Positions 1 through 6,544 of a DNA stretch of 12,256 nt are shown here, in pieces. Source of the stretch: JALQTD01 sp036825655 (GTDB lineage: Bacteria; Bacteroidota; Bacteroidia; Flavobacteriales_D; Sanyastnellaceae). The number at the start of each line of letters is the position of its first letter. Positions within the stretch are counted from its first letter, which is position 1. The notes under the pieces are model-generated. The model saw nothing but the letters and a program-made list of their open reading frames with translations. It did not search any database and was not told where the DNA came from. Where the stretch lies: the NCBI GenBank assembly GCA_036825655.1, contig DAISXU010000067.1:1-12256 (forward strand). The letters are read 5' to 3'. The position numbers and the translations under genes were made by a program.

Positions 1-704
1 TTGCAGCTTTGCCGCGTGAAGTGGTAGCGCAGGAGGCAGGGAAAATCAACTTAGAGGATTTAAGTCCCGAGAGCATCTCCGGCCAAATGAAACAGGCGAT
101 GATTGAATTCGACGAGGCCATGTTCAATGGCCTTTCGGATCGGTTTGTAAAGGAGCATGGCTTCGAGCGACTGTTCACTGAGGTGTACCTTCCTTTTTTG
201 AACCAAGTGGGTTTGTTGTGGCTGAGCGATGCCATTTGTCCAGCTCAGGAGCATTTCTTGAGCCAACTCATACGGCAACAGGTGTTTTCTCGGCTGTCGG
301 ACATACCCTTAGTGAATGAACCCAAACGTGTTGTCGTGTATTTCTTGCCCGAAAAAGAGACGCATGAATTGTCTCTTCTTTTCTTGCATTACCTCTCGCG
401 CGCTCGAGGAGATCGGAGCTTCTTTTTGGGCTCCAACGTGCCCTTCGCGGATCTCGGTCAATTTGCCATTCAATTTCCAGTCGTGGATTTTGTCTCCTAT
501 TGCACCGTTCATCCAGACTCCAACGAGGTTTCCGCGTATTTGGAGCAAGTCAAACACCATTACAGGGATTCAGATCACCGCTTTTGGTTCATAGGTCGTC
601 CATTTTGGGGCATGCAATCAGACGCGCCCTTTTTGACCATCTGCGCGAACGGCCAGGAGGCCATTGAAGCACTGCATCCGAGCTCTCCATTGGGCCTGAC
701 GTAG
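1..704 (+). CDS. MerR-family regulator with cobalamin-binding domain (CarH/LitR-like), 5' partial
   Basis: The reading frame is already open at the left edge (codon phase starts at base 3), so the N-terminal MerR DNA-binding domain should lie outside the window and the TTG at 9 is not the true start. What remains is a helical cobalamin-binding cap followed by a Rossmann-like B12 domain. Counting from the codon at 9, Trp71, nine residues, then Glu81-His82 form an exact W-x9-EH motif, the signature known from CarH/LitR adenosylcobalamin photoreceptors. His119, in ETHELS, sits where the lower axial cobalt ligand of the DxHxxG motif is expected; the usual glycine is serine. Family knowledge: dark-state tetramers repress promoters and light breaks them up. 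Inference: it controls the ECF sigma gene next door. The MerR assignment rests on the family's usual architecture, because the DNA-binding part is not visible. Confidence 0.82.
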   Translation, partial: AALPREVVAQEAGKINLEDLSPESISGQMKQAMIEFDEAMFNGLSDRFVKEHGFERLFTEVYLPFLNQVGLLWLSDAICPAQEHFLSQLIRQQVFSRLSDIPLVNEPKRVVVYFLPEKETHELSLLFLHYLSRARGDRSFFLGSNVPFADLGQFAIQFPVVDFVSYCTVHPDSNEVSAYLEQVKHHYRDSDHRFWFIGRPFWGMQSDAPFLTICANGQEAIEALHPSSPLGLT

Positions 705-728
705 TCTTTTTGTGTAAGCTAAAACGCC

Positions 729-764
729 ATTAAGCTACTGATTTTCAGTGGCTTAATTTTTTTT
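729..764 (+). terminator. Rho-independent terminator after the MerR-type regulator
   Basis: A 13-bp stem (729-741 with 745-757, one G-U pair at 736/750) closes a three-base loop and is followed by an eight-T run at 757-764. An AAAA run at 721-724 precedes it. It lies 25 bp after the stop codon at 702-704 and separates the regulator from the ECF sigma gene, so the latter needs its own promoter between about 765 and 864. Confidence 0.88.
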
Positions 765-821
765 GTCTAATTTTTTGAGAAAAAAGTTCTACAAAAATTA
801 TGCAACGCGTCTGTTTTGTTT

Positions 822-829
822 AATCTTTG
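822..829 (+). promoter_or_regulatory. Possible -7 element of the ECF sigma gene promoter
   Basis: AATCTTTG differs at one base from the Bacteroidota -7 consensus TAnnTTTG and would start transcription about 30 bases before the ATG at 865. No good TTTG element is seen 19-21 bp upstream. An alternative is TTGAGA at 775-780 with an imperfect -10 near 798-804. This is a weak call; the candidate operator copies at 814-823 and 840-849 would overlap or flank either start region. Confidence 0.25.
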
Positions 830-864
830 TCAGGAATCGTTAGACAAAACAAATCTGAATCGTT

Positions 865-1359
865 ATGAGCACAATGGAATTCAACAACATGCTGGTCGGC
901 CATAGCACGTTTTTGCGTGGTTTTGCACTCAACTTAACGCGCAACTCAGATGATGCAGATGATTTGATACAAGACACCATGGTGAAGGCCCTTCGTTACA
1001 AGAATTCGTTCAAAGAAGGGACCAATTTCAAAGGCTGGCTCTACACCATCATGAGGTCAATTTTTCTCAACAACCGGAAGAAGTTGAAGCCAGTCTACGC
1101 AGACCTAGGCGGTGAAGATGCCTGGTTAATGGGAGGTGATGGTTCTCACGATGTTGAGAGCATGATCACAGAGAAGGACATCCGTTCGGCCATTCAACGC
1201 TTGCGACCCGACTTGTGTAAGGTGATGGAGTTGTACCTGCAAGGGTTTCGCTACGAGGAAGTGGCCGAACAATTAGGCATTCCATTGGGTACAGTGAAGA
1301 GCCGCATTTTCCACGCTCGGAAACAACTGATCCCTCAACTCGCGGTGTTCAGAAATTAA
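865..1359 (+). CDS. ECF-type RNA polymerase sigma factor
   Basis: This 164-aa protein has the two domains of an extracytoplasmic-function sigma factor. Region 2 covers about residues 10-75, with the core-binding segment DADDLIQDTMVKA and then FKGWLYTIMRSIFLN, the -10 recognition part. Region 4 covers about residues 110-160, with the helix-turn-helix YEEVAEQLGIPLGTVKSRIFHARKQL, which reads the -35 element. Length is normal for the family. The ATG at 865 fits the start of region 2; no clear Shine-Dalgarno is present. No anti-sigma gene lies next to it, so control is probably through transcription rather than sequestration. In Bacteroidota, a B12-binding MerR gene beside an ECF gene is a recurrent arrangement, often near carotenoid genes, though none are seen here. 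The targets are unknown. Confidence 0.93.
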   Translation: MSTMEFNNMLVGHSTFLRGFALNLTRNSDDADDLIQDTMVKALRYKNSFKEGTNFKGWLYTIMRSIFLNNRKKLKPVYADLGGEDAWLMGGDGSHDVESMITEKDIRSAIQRLRPDLCKVMELYLQGFRYEEVAEQLGIPLGTVKSRIFHARKQLIPQLAVFRN

Positions 1360-1360
1360 T

Positions 1361-1425
1361 GGGGCCAAGAGGCAACCATTGAATGGTTGCAGGGGTCTAT
1401 CGTCCGGAAAGCTAACCTTGGCCCC
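1361..1425 (+). ncRNA. Candidate structured leader RNA before the adhesin gene
   Basis: The 68-bp gap between the ECF stop and the adhesin ATG is almost filled by a nested structure. The outer helix pairs 1361-1369 (GGGGCCAAG) with 1417-1425 (CTTGGCCCC), nine perfect GC-rich pairs. Inside is a 7-bp hairpin, 1372-1378 with 1384-1390, loop TTGAA. The remaining 26 bases, 1391-1416, are unpaired or weakly paired. The outer helix ends two bases before the ATG at 1428, so folding could block ribosome access. There is no T run, so it is not a standard terminator. I do not recognise a known riboswitch class. Confidence 0.4.
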
Positions 1426-1427
1426 TT

Positions 1428-4400
1428 ATGAACCATTACGTATCGACTTCAAGTCAGCGCCTATTTTTTCTTTGTGCTGCAGCGATGAGCCTGACTTTGG
1501 GTGCGAATGCTCAAGTCATCACATCGGGATTGACCCTCGAAGAGTATGTCAACGACGTTCTCCTAGGCAACGGAGTTCAAGCTACAAACATTACCTACAC
1601 AGGTGGTGCTTCTCAATTGGGGCACATGACGGAAGGTGGAGATACGTTTTCGGTAGCAGAGGGACTGGTGCTCTCATCGGATAATGCTTTGAACCTCGGC
1701 TGCGAGGCGGGAGGCGGATGCATAGATTGCTTGGGCATGGGCTTCAACGATGCCGATTTACTCTCGGTAGCCAATTCTGTACCTCCTATGATTGGGCAGA
1801 ACTTTTCGGTGAGTTCAGTAAATGACGGGTGTGTTTTGGAGTTTGATTTCGTCGCTGCAGGTGATACGGTGTCTTTCAATTATGTTTTTGGTTCAGACGA
1901 ATACTTGACTTGGATCAACTCCTCGTACAATGACGTGTTTGCCTTCTTTTTAAGTGGACCAGGAATTACCGGGCCTTACGCTAGCCCAGCGGCCTTCCCC
2001 GGTGGTGCTGTGAACATTGCTGCAGTTCCAGATACGGATCCCGCCTTGCCCATTACCATCTCATCGGTAAACCCGCAAATTAACGACGCCTACTACATCG
2101 ATAATCCCGGTTCAGTTGAGGCACCTTGCATCAATGGATATACGGTACCTTTTACAGCTTGGCACCAAGTCGAGTGCGGTGAAACCTACCACATCAAATT
2201 GGCCATCGCCGATGGTTCTGATACCGCTTTGGAGAGCATTGTGGTTCTCGAGGCAGGGTCGTTTCAATCCAATGCAGTGGTTCAAATCGATTTGACAATC
2301 GATGTTGGGGGACCGGATGCGAATACGATTTATGAAGATTGTGGAACCGCTACCCTGACCTTCGAACGCCCCATTGAGACCATTTTGGAATTGCAAGAAA
2401 TGGTCTACATCGATTACAGCAACAGCACGGCAATCAATGGAGTCGATTATGGGCAGCCACAACCTGATGGCTCTCTTATTCCGCTGCCAGATTCGGTTGT
2501 TTTCGAGCCATTTGTGAGCAGTGTTTCCTTTGATTTGGTTGCTGCAATAGACGGATTTGGTGAAGGGGATGAGGTGGTGGAAATGGTGATTGACAACGTG
2601 GCGGCATGCAATGGTGGAGGATTGGAGACCTTTTTCACGTTCATCATTGCTGAAGAACCACCGCCGTTTGTAGTCTCCGGCTACTCAACTGAGGCTTGTC
2701 TTGGTTTTGAGCAACCTGTATCGCCCATCGTGGAAGGGGGATATGGCAACTACACGTACCTATGGGATTGCTCAGATGAGACAACAGGAACCTTGATCAT
2801 TACCCCGGATGACGACTGGTCGTGTTTCGTTACGGTTGGGGATACTTGCGGATTGGAATCTCAAACGGTAGAGATTGAGGTAGAGATTTTGGAATTCCCA
2901 CCTTTCGAGGTGGAGTTGAATCCGGAAGCAGTGGAACTTACTTGCGGAGGGAATGCGTTGGTAACGGCCATAGCTTCGGGAGGAAATGGCCCCTCAACGG
3001 GTGGCTCGTACACCTATGACTGGTTTGACCAAGATGAGGGAAATCTGCCTCCTATGTGGTGGTCACCAGGTGAGTTGACTTTGCAAGTGTGGCAGGGAGT
3101 AGAGACTTTGTTTGTGACTGTGACTGACGCATGCGGATTTGAAGAAACGGCTTCCATCGAAGTGACTTACGATATACCCGAACTCATTGTTGACTTGAAT
3201 CCAGTATTGGAAGTGCTTTGCAATGAGGATTACACGGTAGGTCCATCGGTTACCGGCCAAGGGCCATTTTCTTATCAGTGGTTCGAGAATGGCGCGAATA
3301 CGTGGAATTGGAATCAGAATTACACGGGTTCAACGGATGCCGATTTGGAACTTGAAGTGCTCGTTACGGATGCTTGTAGCCAAGAAGAATCGGTGGTGGT
3401 GTCGGTGGAGGTTACTGCCCCAGACGTTGTTGTTGTGATGCCTACTGAGTTGATTGGGCCTTGCACAACTGAGTTCGAGGTAGAGGCTGATGTCACGAGC
3501 GGATCGGGTGGGTATTCCTACGCATGGTACCAGGACGGAGAGTTGGTGGTTGGAGAATCGAATTCGATGCTTGTTGTGGAGAGCTTTGTTGATACGGAAA
3601 TTGAAGTGGTGGTGAACGACGGTTGTGGTCAAGTGGGATTCAGTGCAACGGACATCATCATTGATAATCCCCCGTTGGTGATTGAATTGGGTGATCCCAT
3701 CAACGCTTCTTGCGTTGACAATACCACCGTTGAAGTTGATATCCTAAGCGGTGCAGGAGAATATGAGTACGCTTGGTCTGTTGATGGTGAAGCGTACAGT
3801 TCAGACGAGGATATTTTGGTTCAGAGCTACTTCACAATTCCAATCGCAGTGAGCGTGACGGATGGGTGTGGGGGGGCTGCATCCGATGATGTTGCTTACA
3901 TCATTCCTAACGTTCCACTTGAGATTGGGATTTCCGATGACGTTACTATTTGTGCAGGCGATGGCATAAGTGTGGAAGCGTTTGCCACAGGAGGTGAGGA
4001 TGGTTTCGTGTATTATTGGCCAACGCTGAATGCTTACGGGCCTACACAATATTTGACACCGACGCAATCGGCTGTGTACCCAGTTGTCGCTACCGACATT
4101 TGCGGATGGGAGGTGGATTCCCAGACGGAGGTTGCTGTGCAATACCTTTTCAGCAATTTCACGGTGAGCATGATCACCCAAACAGAAGCACAATTCACGG
4201 CCACTCCTTCACCGGAAGAACCATTTGAAGGAGCATTCACTTACAATTGGAACTTCGGCGATGGCGTTAGCTCGTCTGAACAAAACCCCCGCCATGAATA
4301 CGATGGCCTGCAGGATTACACGGCAAGCCTTGAAGTTGTGAGTTGGATTGGTTGCCGAGATTCTGCTTACACGAACATCCCAGGGCCTGTCAACCTCTAT

Positions 4401-4667
4401 GTACCATCAGCCTTTACCCCGAACAACGACGGTTTAAACGATGCATTTTTCGCCCACATGTCCGGTGTAAAGGATTTTGAGATTTGGGTGTTTAACCGGT
4501 GGGGAGAGCAGGTGTTCCACTCTCAAGACCCTGCTGAAGTGTGGATTGGTGAAGTCAGTGGTGGAGATTATTATGCTCCAAATGGAGTTTACAATTGGGT
4601 AGTGCGGTTGAAAGGTTTTAACACGGATGCACAAGAATTCATGGGAACCGTGCAGTTGATGAGGTGA
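1428..4667 (+). CDS. T9SS-exported modular surface protein (choice-of-anchor L, six Cys-paired repeats, PKD, type B sorting domain)
   Basis: This 1079-aa protein is probably secreted and attached to the cell surface. Residues 1-28 are a signal peptide, cleaved after ANA. About 30-280 match the choice-of-anchor L domain (ITSGLTLEEYVNDVLLG, later VSFNYVFGSDEY). About 285-405 look Calx-beta-like. About 412-907 hold six tandem Ig/PKD-like repeats of roughly 82 aa, each with an early Cys, a central aromatic-x-aromatic-x-Trp strand and a closing D-x-C motif (mostly TDxCG), suggesting one disulfide per repeat. About 908-985 is a canonical PKD domain (WNFGDG). About 988-1079 is the gliding-motility-associated C-terminal domain (VPSAFTPNNDGLND, FNRWGEQVF), the T9SS type B sorting signal. 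The composition is acidic. No Shine-Dalgarno precedes the ATG. Role: probably adhesion or biofilm, by inference. It may be co-transcribed with the ECF gene. Confidence 0.93.
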   Translation: MNHYVSTSSQRLFFLCAAAMSLTLGANAQVITSGLTLEEYVNDVLLGNGVQATNITYTGGASQLGHMTEGGDTFSVAEGLVLSSDNALNLGCEAGGGCIDCLGMGFNDADLLSVANSVPPMIGQNFSVSSVNDGCVLEFDFVAAGDTVSFNYVFGSDEYLTWINSSYNDVFAFFLSGPGITGPYASPAAFPGGAVNIAAVPDTDPALPITISSVNPQINDAYYIDNPGSVEAPCINGYTVPFTAWHQVECGETYHIKLAIADGSDTALESIVVLEAGSFQSNAVVQIDLTIDVGGPDANTIYEDCGTATLTFERPIETILELQEMVYIDYSNSTAINGVDYGQPQPDGSLIPLPDSVVFEPFVSSVSFDLVAAIDGFGEGDEVVEMVIDNVAACNGGGLETFFTFIIAEEPPPFVVSGYSTEACLGFEQPVSPIVEGGYGNYTYLWDCSDETTGTLIITPDDDWSCFVTVGDTCGLESQTVEIEVEILEFPPFEVELNPEAVELTCGGNALVTAIASGGNGPSTGGSYTYDWFDQDEGNLPPMWWSPGELTLQVWQGVETLFVTVTDACGFEETASIEVTYDIPELIVDLNPVLEVLCNEDYTVGPSVTGQGPFSYQWFENGANTWNWNQNYTGSTDADLELEVLVTDACSQEESVVVSVEVTAPDVVVVMPTELIGPCTTEFEVEADVTSGSGGYSYAWYQDGELVVGESNSMLVVESFVDTEIEVVVNDGCGQVGFSATDIIIDNPPLVIELGDPINASCVDNTTVEVDILSGAGEYEYAWSVDGEAYSSDEDILVQSYFTIPIAVSVTDGCGGAASDDVAYIIPNVPLEIGISDDVTICAGDGISVEAFATGGEDGFVYYWPTLNAYGPTQYLTPTQSAVYPVVATDICGWEVDSQTEVAVQYLFSNFTVSMITQTEAQFTATPSPEEPFEGAFTYNWNFGDGVSSSEQNPRHEYDGLQDYTASLEVVSWIGCRDSAYTNIPGPVNLYVPSAFTPNNDGLNDAFFAHMSGVKDFEIWVFNRWGEQVFHSQDPAEVWIGEVSGGDYYAPNGVYNWVVRLKGFNTDAQEFMGTVQLMR

Positions 4668-4687
4668 TTGTTCGAAGCTCAATGGTC

Positions 4688-4723
4688 AAAACGCCTGATG
4701 AGCTCATGCTTGTCAGGCGTTTT
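4688..4723. terminator. Terminator hairpin after the adhesin gene
   Basis: A perfect 11-bp inverted repeat pairs AAAACGCCTGA (4688-4698) with TCAGGCGTTTT (4713-4723) around a 14-base loop. It starts 20 bp after the adhesin stop codon. The A4/T4 ends allow termination in either direction, though the T run is short. It lies within an open extension upstream of the permease ATG, which argues against translation starting there. Confidence 0.75.
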
Positions 4724-4814
4724 GCTGCACATGAGCTGCATGGGTGAACAACCCGGACTGACATCTTCACAAGCCTTGTTATTGCGAGCCAATTTGGGTG
4801 CTATTTTGGAGGCC

Positions 4815-6137
4815 ATGGAACAAACCAACGCTACTTCGCGCTTTTTGATGCCTTTTTTGGTGATGACTGCGCTGTTTTTTATGCTGGGCTTCATCACTGT
4901 CTTGGTTGATGCCCTTATTCCACGCCTCAAGGAAGTGTTCGAATTGACCTACCTGCAAGCGGGTTTGGTGCAAATGGCCTGGTTTACGGCTTATGGTGTC
5001 TTTTCGATTCCTGGAGGAGGCTTCATCGCGAGATTTGGCTATAAATCAGGGATCATTGCGAGTTTGGTGGTTGCTGGATTAGGGTGCGCACTGTTCTATC
5101 CAGCGGCGGATACCCGAACATACGGCCTCTTCTTGCTCGCCTTATTCGTTGTAGCTGGAGGATTGGCCATCCTGCAAGTTGCAATCAATCCCTACATATC
5201 TGTTTTAGGTTCCAAAGGAGGCGAGTCTCGCCGCCTGAGCCTTGCACAGGCATTCAACTCGCTGGGAACAACCATAGCACCCATCGTTGCTGCGACTTAT
5301 TTGCTCAGCGATCAAATCAAGTCTTCAGATGACTTGGATGCACTCGGAGAGATAGAAAAACTTGCCTATTATGCGGAAGAGGCCAGCGCTGTCCAAGGAC
5401 CATTCCTCTGGCTTGCAGGTGCCTTTGTTGCCTTAGCCTTATTGGTAGGGGTAATCAAACTCCCAAAGGTGCTTGCCCAGCGGAGTGGAGGAGCAGCTCA
5501 GTACCATGAGGCTTGGAAAAGCAAGCGCCTGAAGTACGGAGCCATTGGCATTTTTGTTTATGTAGGAGCAGAGGTAGCGATTGGGAGCTACATGGTGAAC
5601 TACGGATTGTCTTTAGAAATTGCCGATGCGTTACGAGAAAATTCCTTGGTGAATTCCTTGGTCAACATCGCAGCGACCTTGAAAGGGAAAGAGGTGGCTG
5701 GTTTGGACCCTAAGTCTGTCATTGGAGCCTTGTTGACCTTTTATTGGGGGGGGGCAATGATCGGTCGGTTCATCGGGTCTGGGTTAATGACAAAATGGGC
5801 ACCGAATCGTTTGCTTGGTGTTTTCGGCTTGGCAGCATCGGCTATGGTCTTGTTGAGCATTACCACTTCAGGAATTCCAGCTTTGATGGCCTTACTTGCC
5901 GTAGGGTTATTCAATAGCATCATGTTCCCAACCATTTTTACGCTTGCAATTGATGAATTAGGTGATTTGAAACCTCTCGGTAGCGGCATCTTGTGCACGG
6001 CCATTTTTGGAGGAGCGATCATCCCACCAGCTGTTGGTTACATCGCTGATTTGACTGGGGGCTTCCAATTCGCTTTTGTTTTACCAATTCTCTGTTACCT
6101 CTACATTCAATATTATGCATTCCGCATAGCGAAGTAA
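4815..6137 (+). CDS. FucP/GluP-like sugar permease of the major facilitator superfamily
   Basis: This 440-aa inner-membrane protein is predicted to import a sugar with protons. The frame is open back to 4668, but the ATG at 4815 is chosen: it has GGAGG at 4808-4812, gives the length of E. coli FucP (about 438 aa) and leaves out the terminator upstream. About twelve hydrophobic segments are visible, starting at residue 11. Family motifs include FITVLVDALIPRL (Asp32 likely matches the FucP proton-linked Asp), INPYISVLG, SLAQAFNSLG, FYWGGAMIGRFIGSG (309-323) and FPTIFTLAIDELG. The loop at about 167-196 (SSDDLDALGE onward) is also usual in this family. No sugar-utilisation enzyme is adjacent, so the substrate (fucose, glucose/galactose or N-acetylglucosamine) is open. 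A nine-G run lies in the gene at 5746-5754. Confidence 0.9.
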   Translation: MEQTNATSRFLMPFLVMTALFFMLGFITVLVDALIPRLKEVFELTYLQAGLVQMAWFTAYGVFSIPGGGFIARFGYKSGIIASLVVAGLGCALFYPAADTRTYGLFLLALFVVAGGLAILQVAINPYISVLGSKGGESRRLSLAQAFNSLGTTIAPIVAATYLLSDQIKSSDDLDALGEIEKLAYYAEEASAVQGPFLWLAGAFVALALLVGVIKLPKVLAQRSGGAAQYHEAWKSKRLKYGAIGIFVYVGAEVAIGSYMVNYGLSLEIADALRENSLVNSLVNIAATLKGKEVAGLDPKSVIGALLTFYWGGAMIGRFIGSGLMTKWAPNRLLGVFGLAASAMVLLSITTSGIPALMALLAVGLFNSIMFPTIFTLAIDELGDLKPLGSGILCTAIFGGAIIPPAVGYIADLTGGFQFAFVLPILCYLYIQYYAFRIAK

Positions 6138-6169
6138 TTCGCTGACTTCTCGCGGATTAGTCCCTAAAA

Positions 6170-6190
6170 TGGTGTATCAAGGACACCGTT
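6170..6190 (+). other. Weak stem-loop after the permease gene
   Basis: TGGTGT (6170-6175) pairs with ACACCG (6183-6188), with flanking A-T pairs out to 6168 and 6190 and a seven-base loop. No T run follows, so I do not call it a terminator. It sits in the 198-bp gap between the permease stop and the small gene at 6336, where no clear gene or promoter could be found. Confidence 0.25.
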
Positions 6191-6298
6191 GGACCAGGGG
6201 ATTGGTAAAAACCTTTAAAAATGTCCAACATTTGAAGATTTCTTTTGAACAAAGCGAACGTTTTCGTCTCGTTTGGTGTTCATTCGTAGTAAGAACCA

Positions 6299-6318
6299 CG
6301 GACGGAGTGTTCCGCCCG
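6299..6318 (+). other. Hairpin just upstream of the small-protein start
   Basis: An 8-bp stem with one A-C mismatch pairs 6299-6306 with 6311-6318 around a GTGT loop, GC-rich and 17 bp ahead of the ATG at 6336. It could affect translation or RNA stability of the short message. This is a structural observation only. Confidence 0.3.
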
Positions 6319-6335
6319 CGAGAAAGATTGAACAA

Positions 6336-6479
6336 ATGGCTCGCAAAAAGCAAGAAAAGGAACTCCAGCCTAACATCAAAGTAAGGCTTGACCGACGAAC
6401 TGTCATCACCGTAAGGGACCGTGAGAAGTTAGAGTTCTGGAAGTCGAAGTACCCGGCGCTCGAAGTTCTCGAGGGTTAA
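6336..6479 (+). CDS. Small basic protein, 47 aa, unknown function
   Basis: The ATG at 6336 gives a 47-aa protein starting MARKKQEKELQPN, rich in Lys and Arg, with a more regular core (IKVRLDRRTVITVRDREKLEFW) and an acidic tail. The frame extends upstream to a TTG at 6273, but that extension looks random and crosses a hairpin. Support for a real gene: a coding-like composition, a stop codon directly followed by a very strong terminator (6487-6538), and a gap that otherwise has no gene. No family is recognised. The charge pattern would suit nucleic-acid or ribosome association, but that is a guess. Confidence 0.6.
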   Translation: MARKKQEKELQPNIKVRLDRRTVITVRDREKLEFWKSKYPALEVLEG

Positions 6480-6486
6480 TAAGCGG

Positions 6487-6538
6487 ATAAACGCAATAAA
6501 AAAGGCGGCCTCAAGGCCGCCTTTTTTATTGCGTTTAT
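6487..6538. terminator. Perfect 24-bp bidirectional terminator hairpin
   Basis: Bases 6487-6510 pair without a mismatch with 6515-6538 around the loop TCAA. The core is GGCGGCC/GGCCGCC flanked by A6 and T6, so each strand reads as stem plus T run. The arms continue for another eleven pairs. It lies between the ends of the small gene (+, stop at 6477-6479) and the winged-helix gene (-, stop at 6545-6547), and so can stop transcription from both sides. Confidence 0.93.
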
Positions 6539-6544
6539 GGAGGG

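Larger units (their letters stand above)
708..849. promoter_or_regulatory. Candidate operator array: TTTTGTnTAA three times at 53-bp pitch plus one inverted copy
   Basis: Copies are at 708-717 (TTTTGTGTAA), 761-770 (TTTTGTCTAA) and 814-823 (TTTTGTTTAA). A perfect inverted match of the second copy, TTAGACAAAA, is at 840-849. The three direct copies start exactly 53 bp apart, close to five helical turns, and the inverted copy is centred 26 bp after the third. Read on the other strand each contains TnnACA, which fits the half-site I recall for Thermus CarH (nnTnnACAnnn in 11-bp direct repeats). A second TTTGT at 826-830 lies 11 bp after that of copy three (815-819). Inference: binding sites for the B12-dependent regulator or for the sigma factor. 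The AT-rich background weakens the case. Confidence 0.45.

Noticed and set aside
1361..1425. Reading the nested helices as the ECF gene's terminator
   Set aside because: There is no T run after the stem, and the helix ends at the next gene's start codon.
1428..4667. CRISPR-like or DNA-level tandem repeats in the adhesin
   Set aside because: The repeats exist at protein level only; no regularly spaced identical DNA units were seen.
4668..4814. N-terminal extension of the sugar permease from a TTG directly after the adhesin stop
   Set aside because: It contains the adhesin terminator, is not membrane- or signal-like, and the ATG at 4815 has GGAGG and gives the family length.
6138..6335. Possible tRNA or known RNA gene in the gap after the permease
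   Set aside because: No T-loop (GTTCRA-type) sequence, acceptor stem or cloverleaf pairing could be found; only short hairpins are present.
6169..6384. Frame of 71 codons (+) overlapping the small basic protein gene
   Set aside because: Its composition is irregular, it crosses two hairpins and it stops within the better-supported 47-aa gene.
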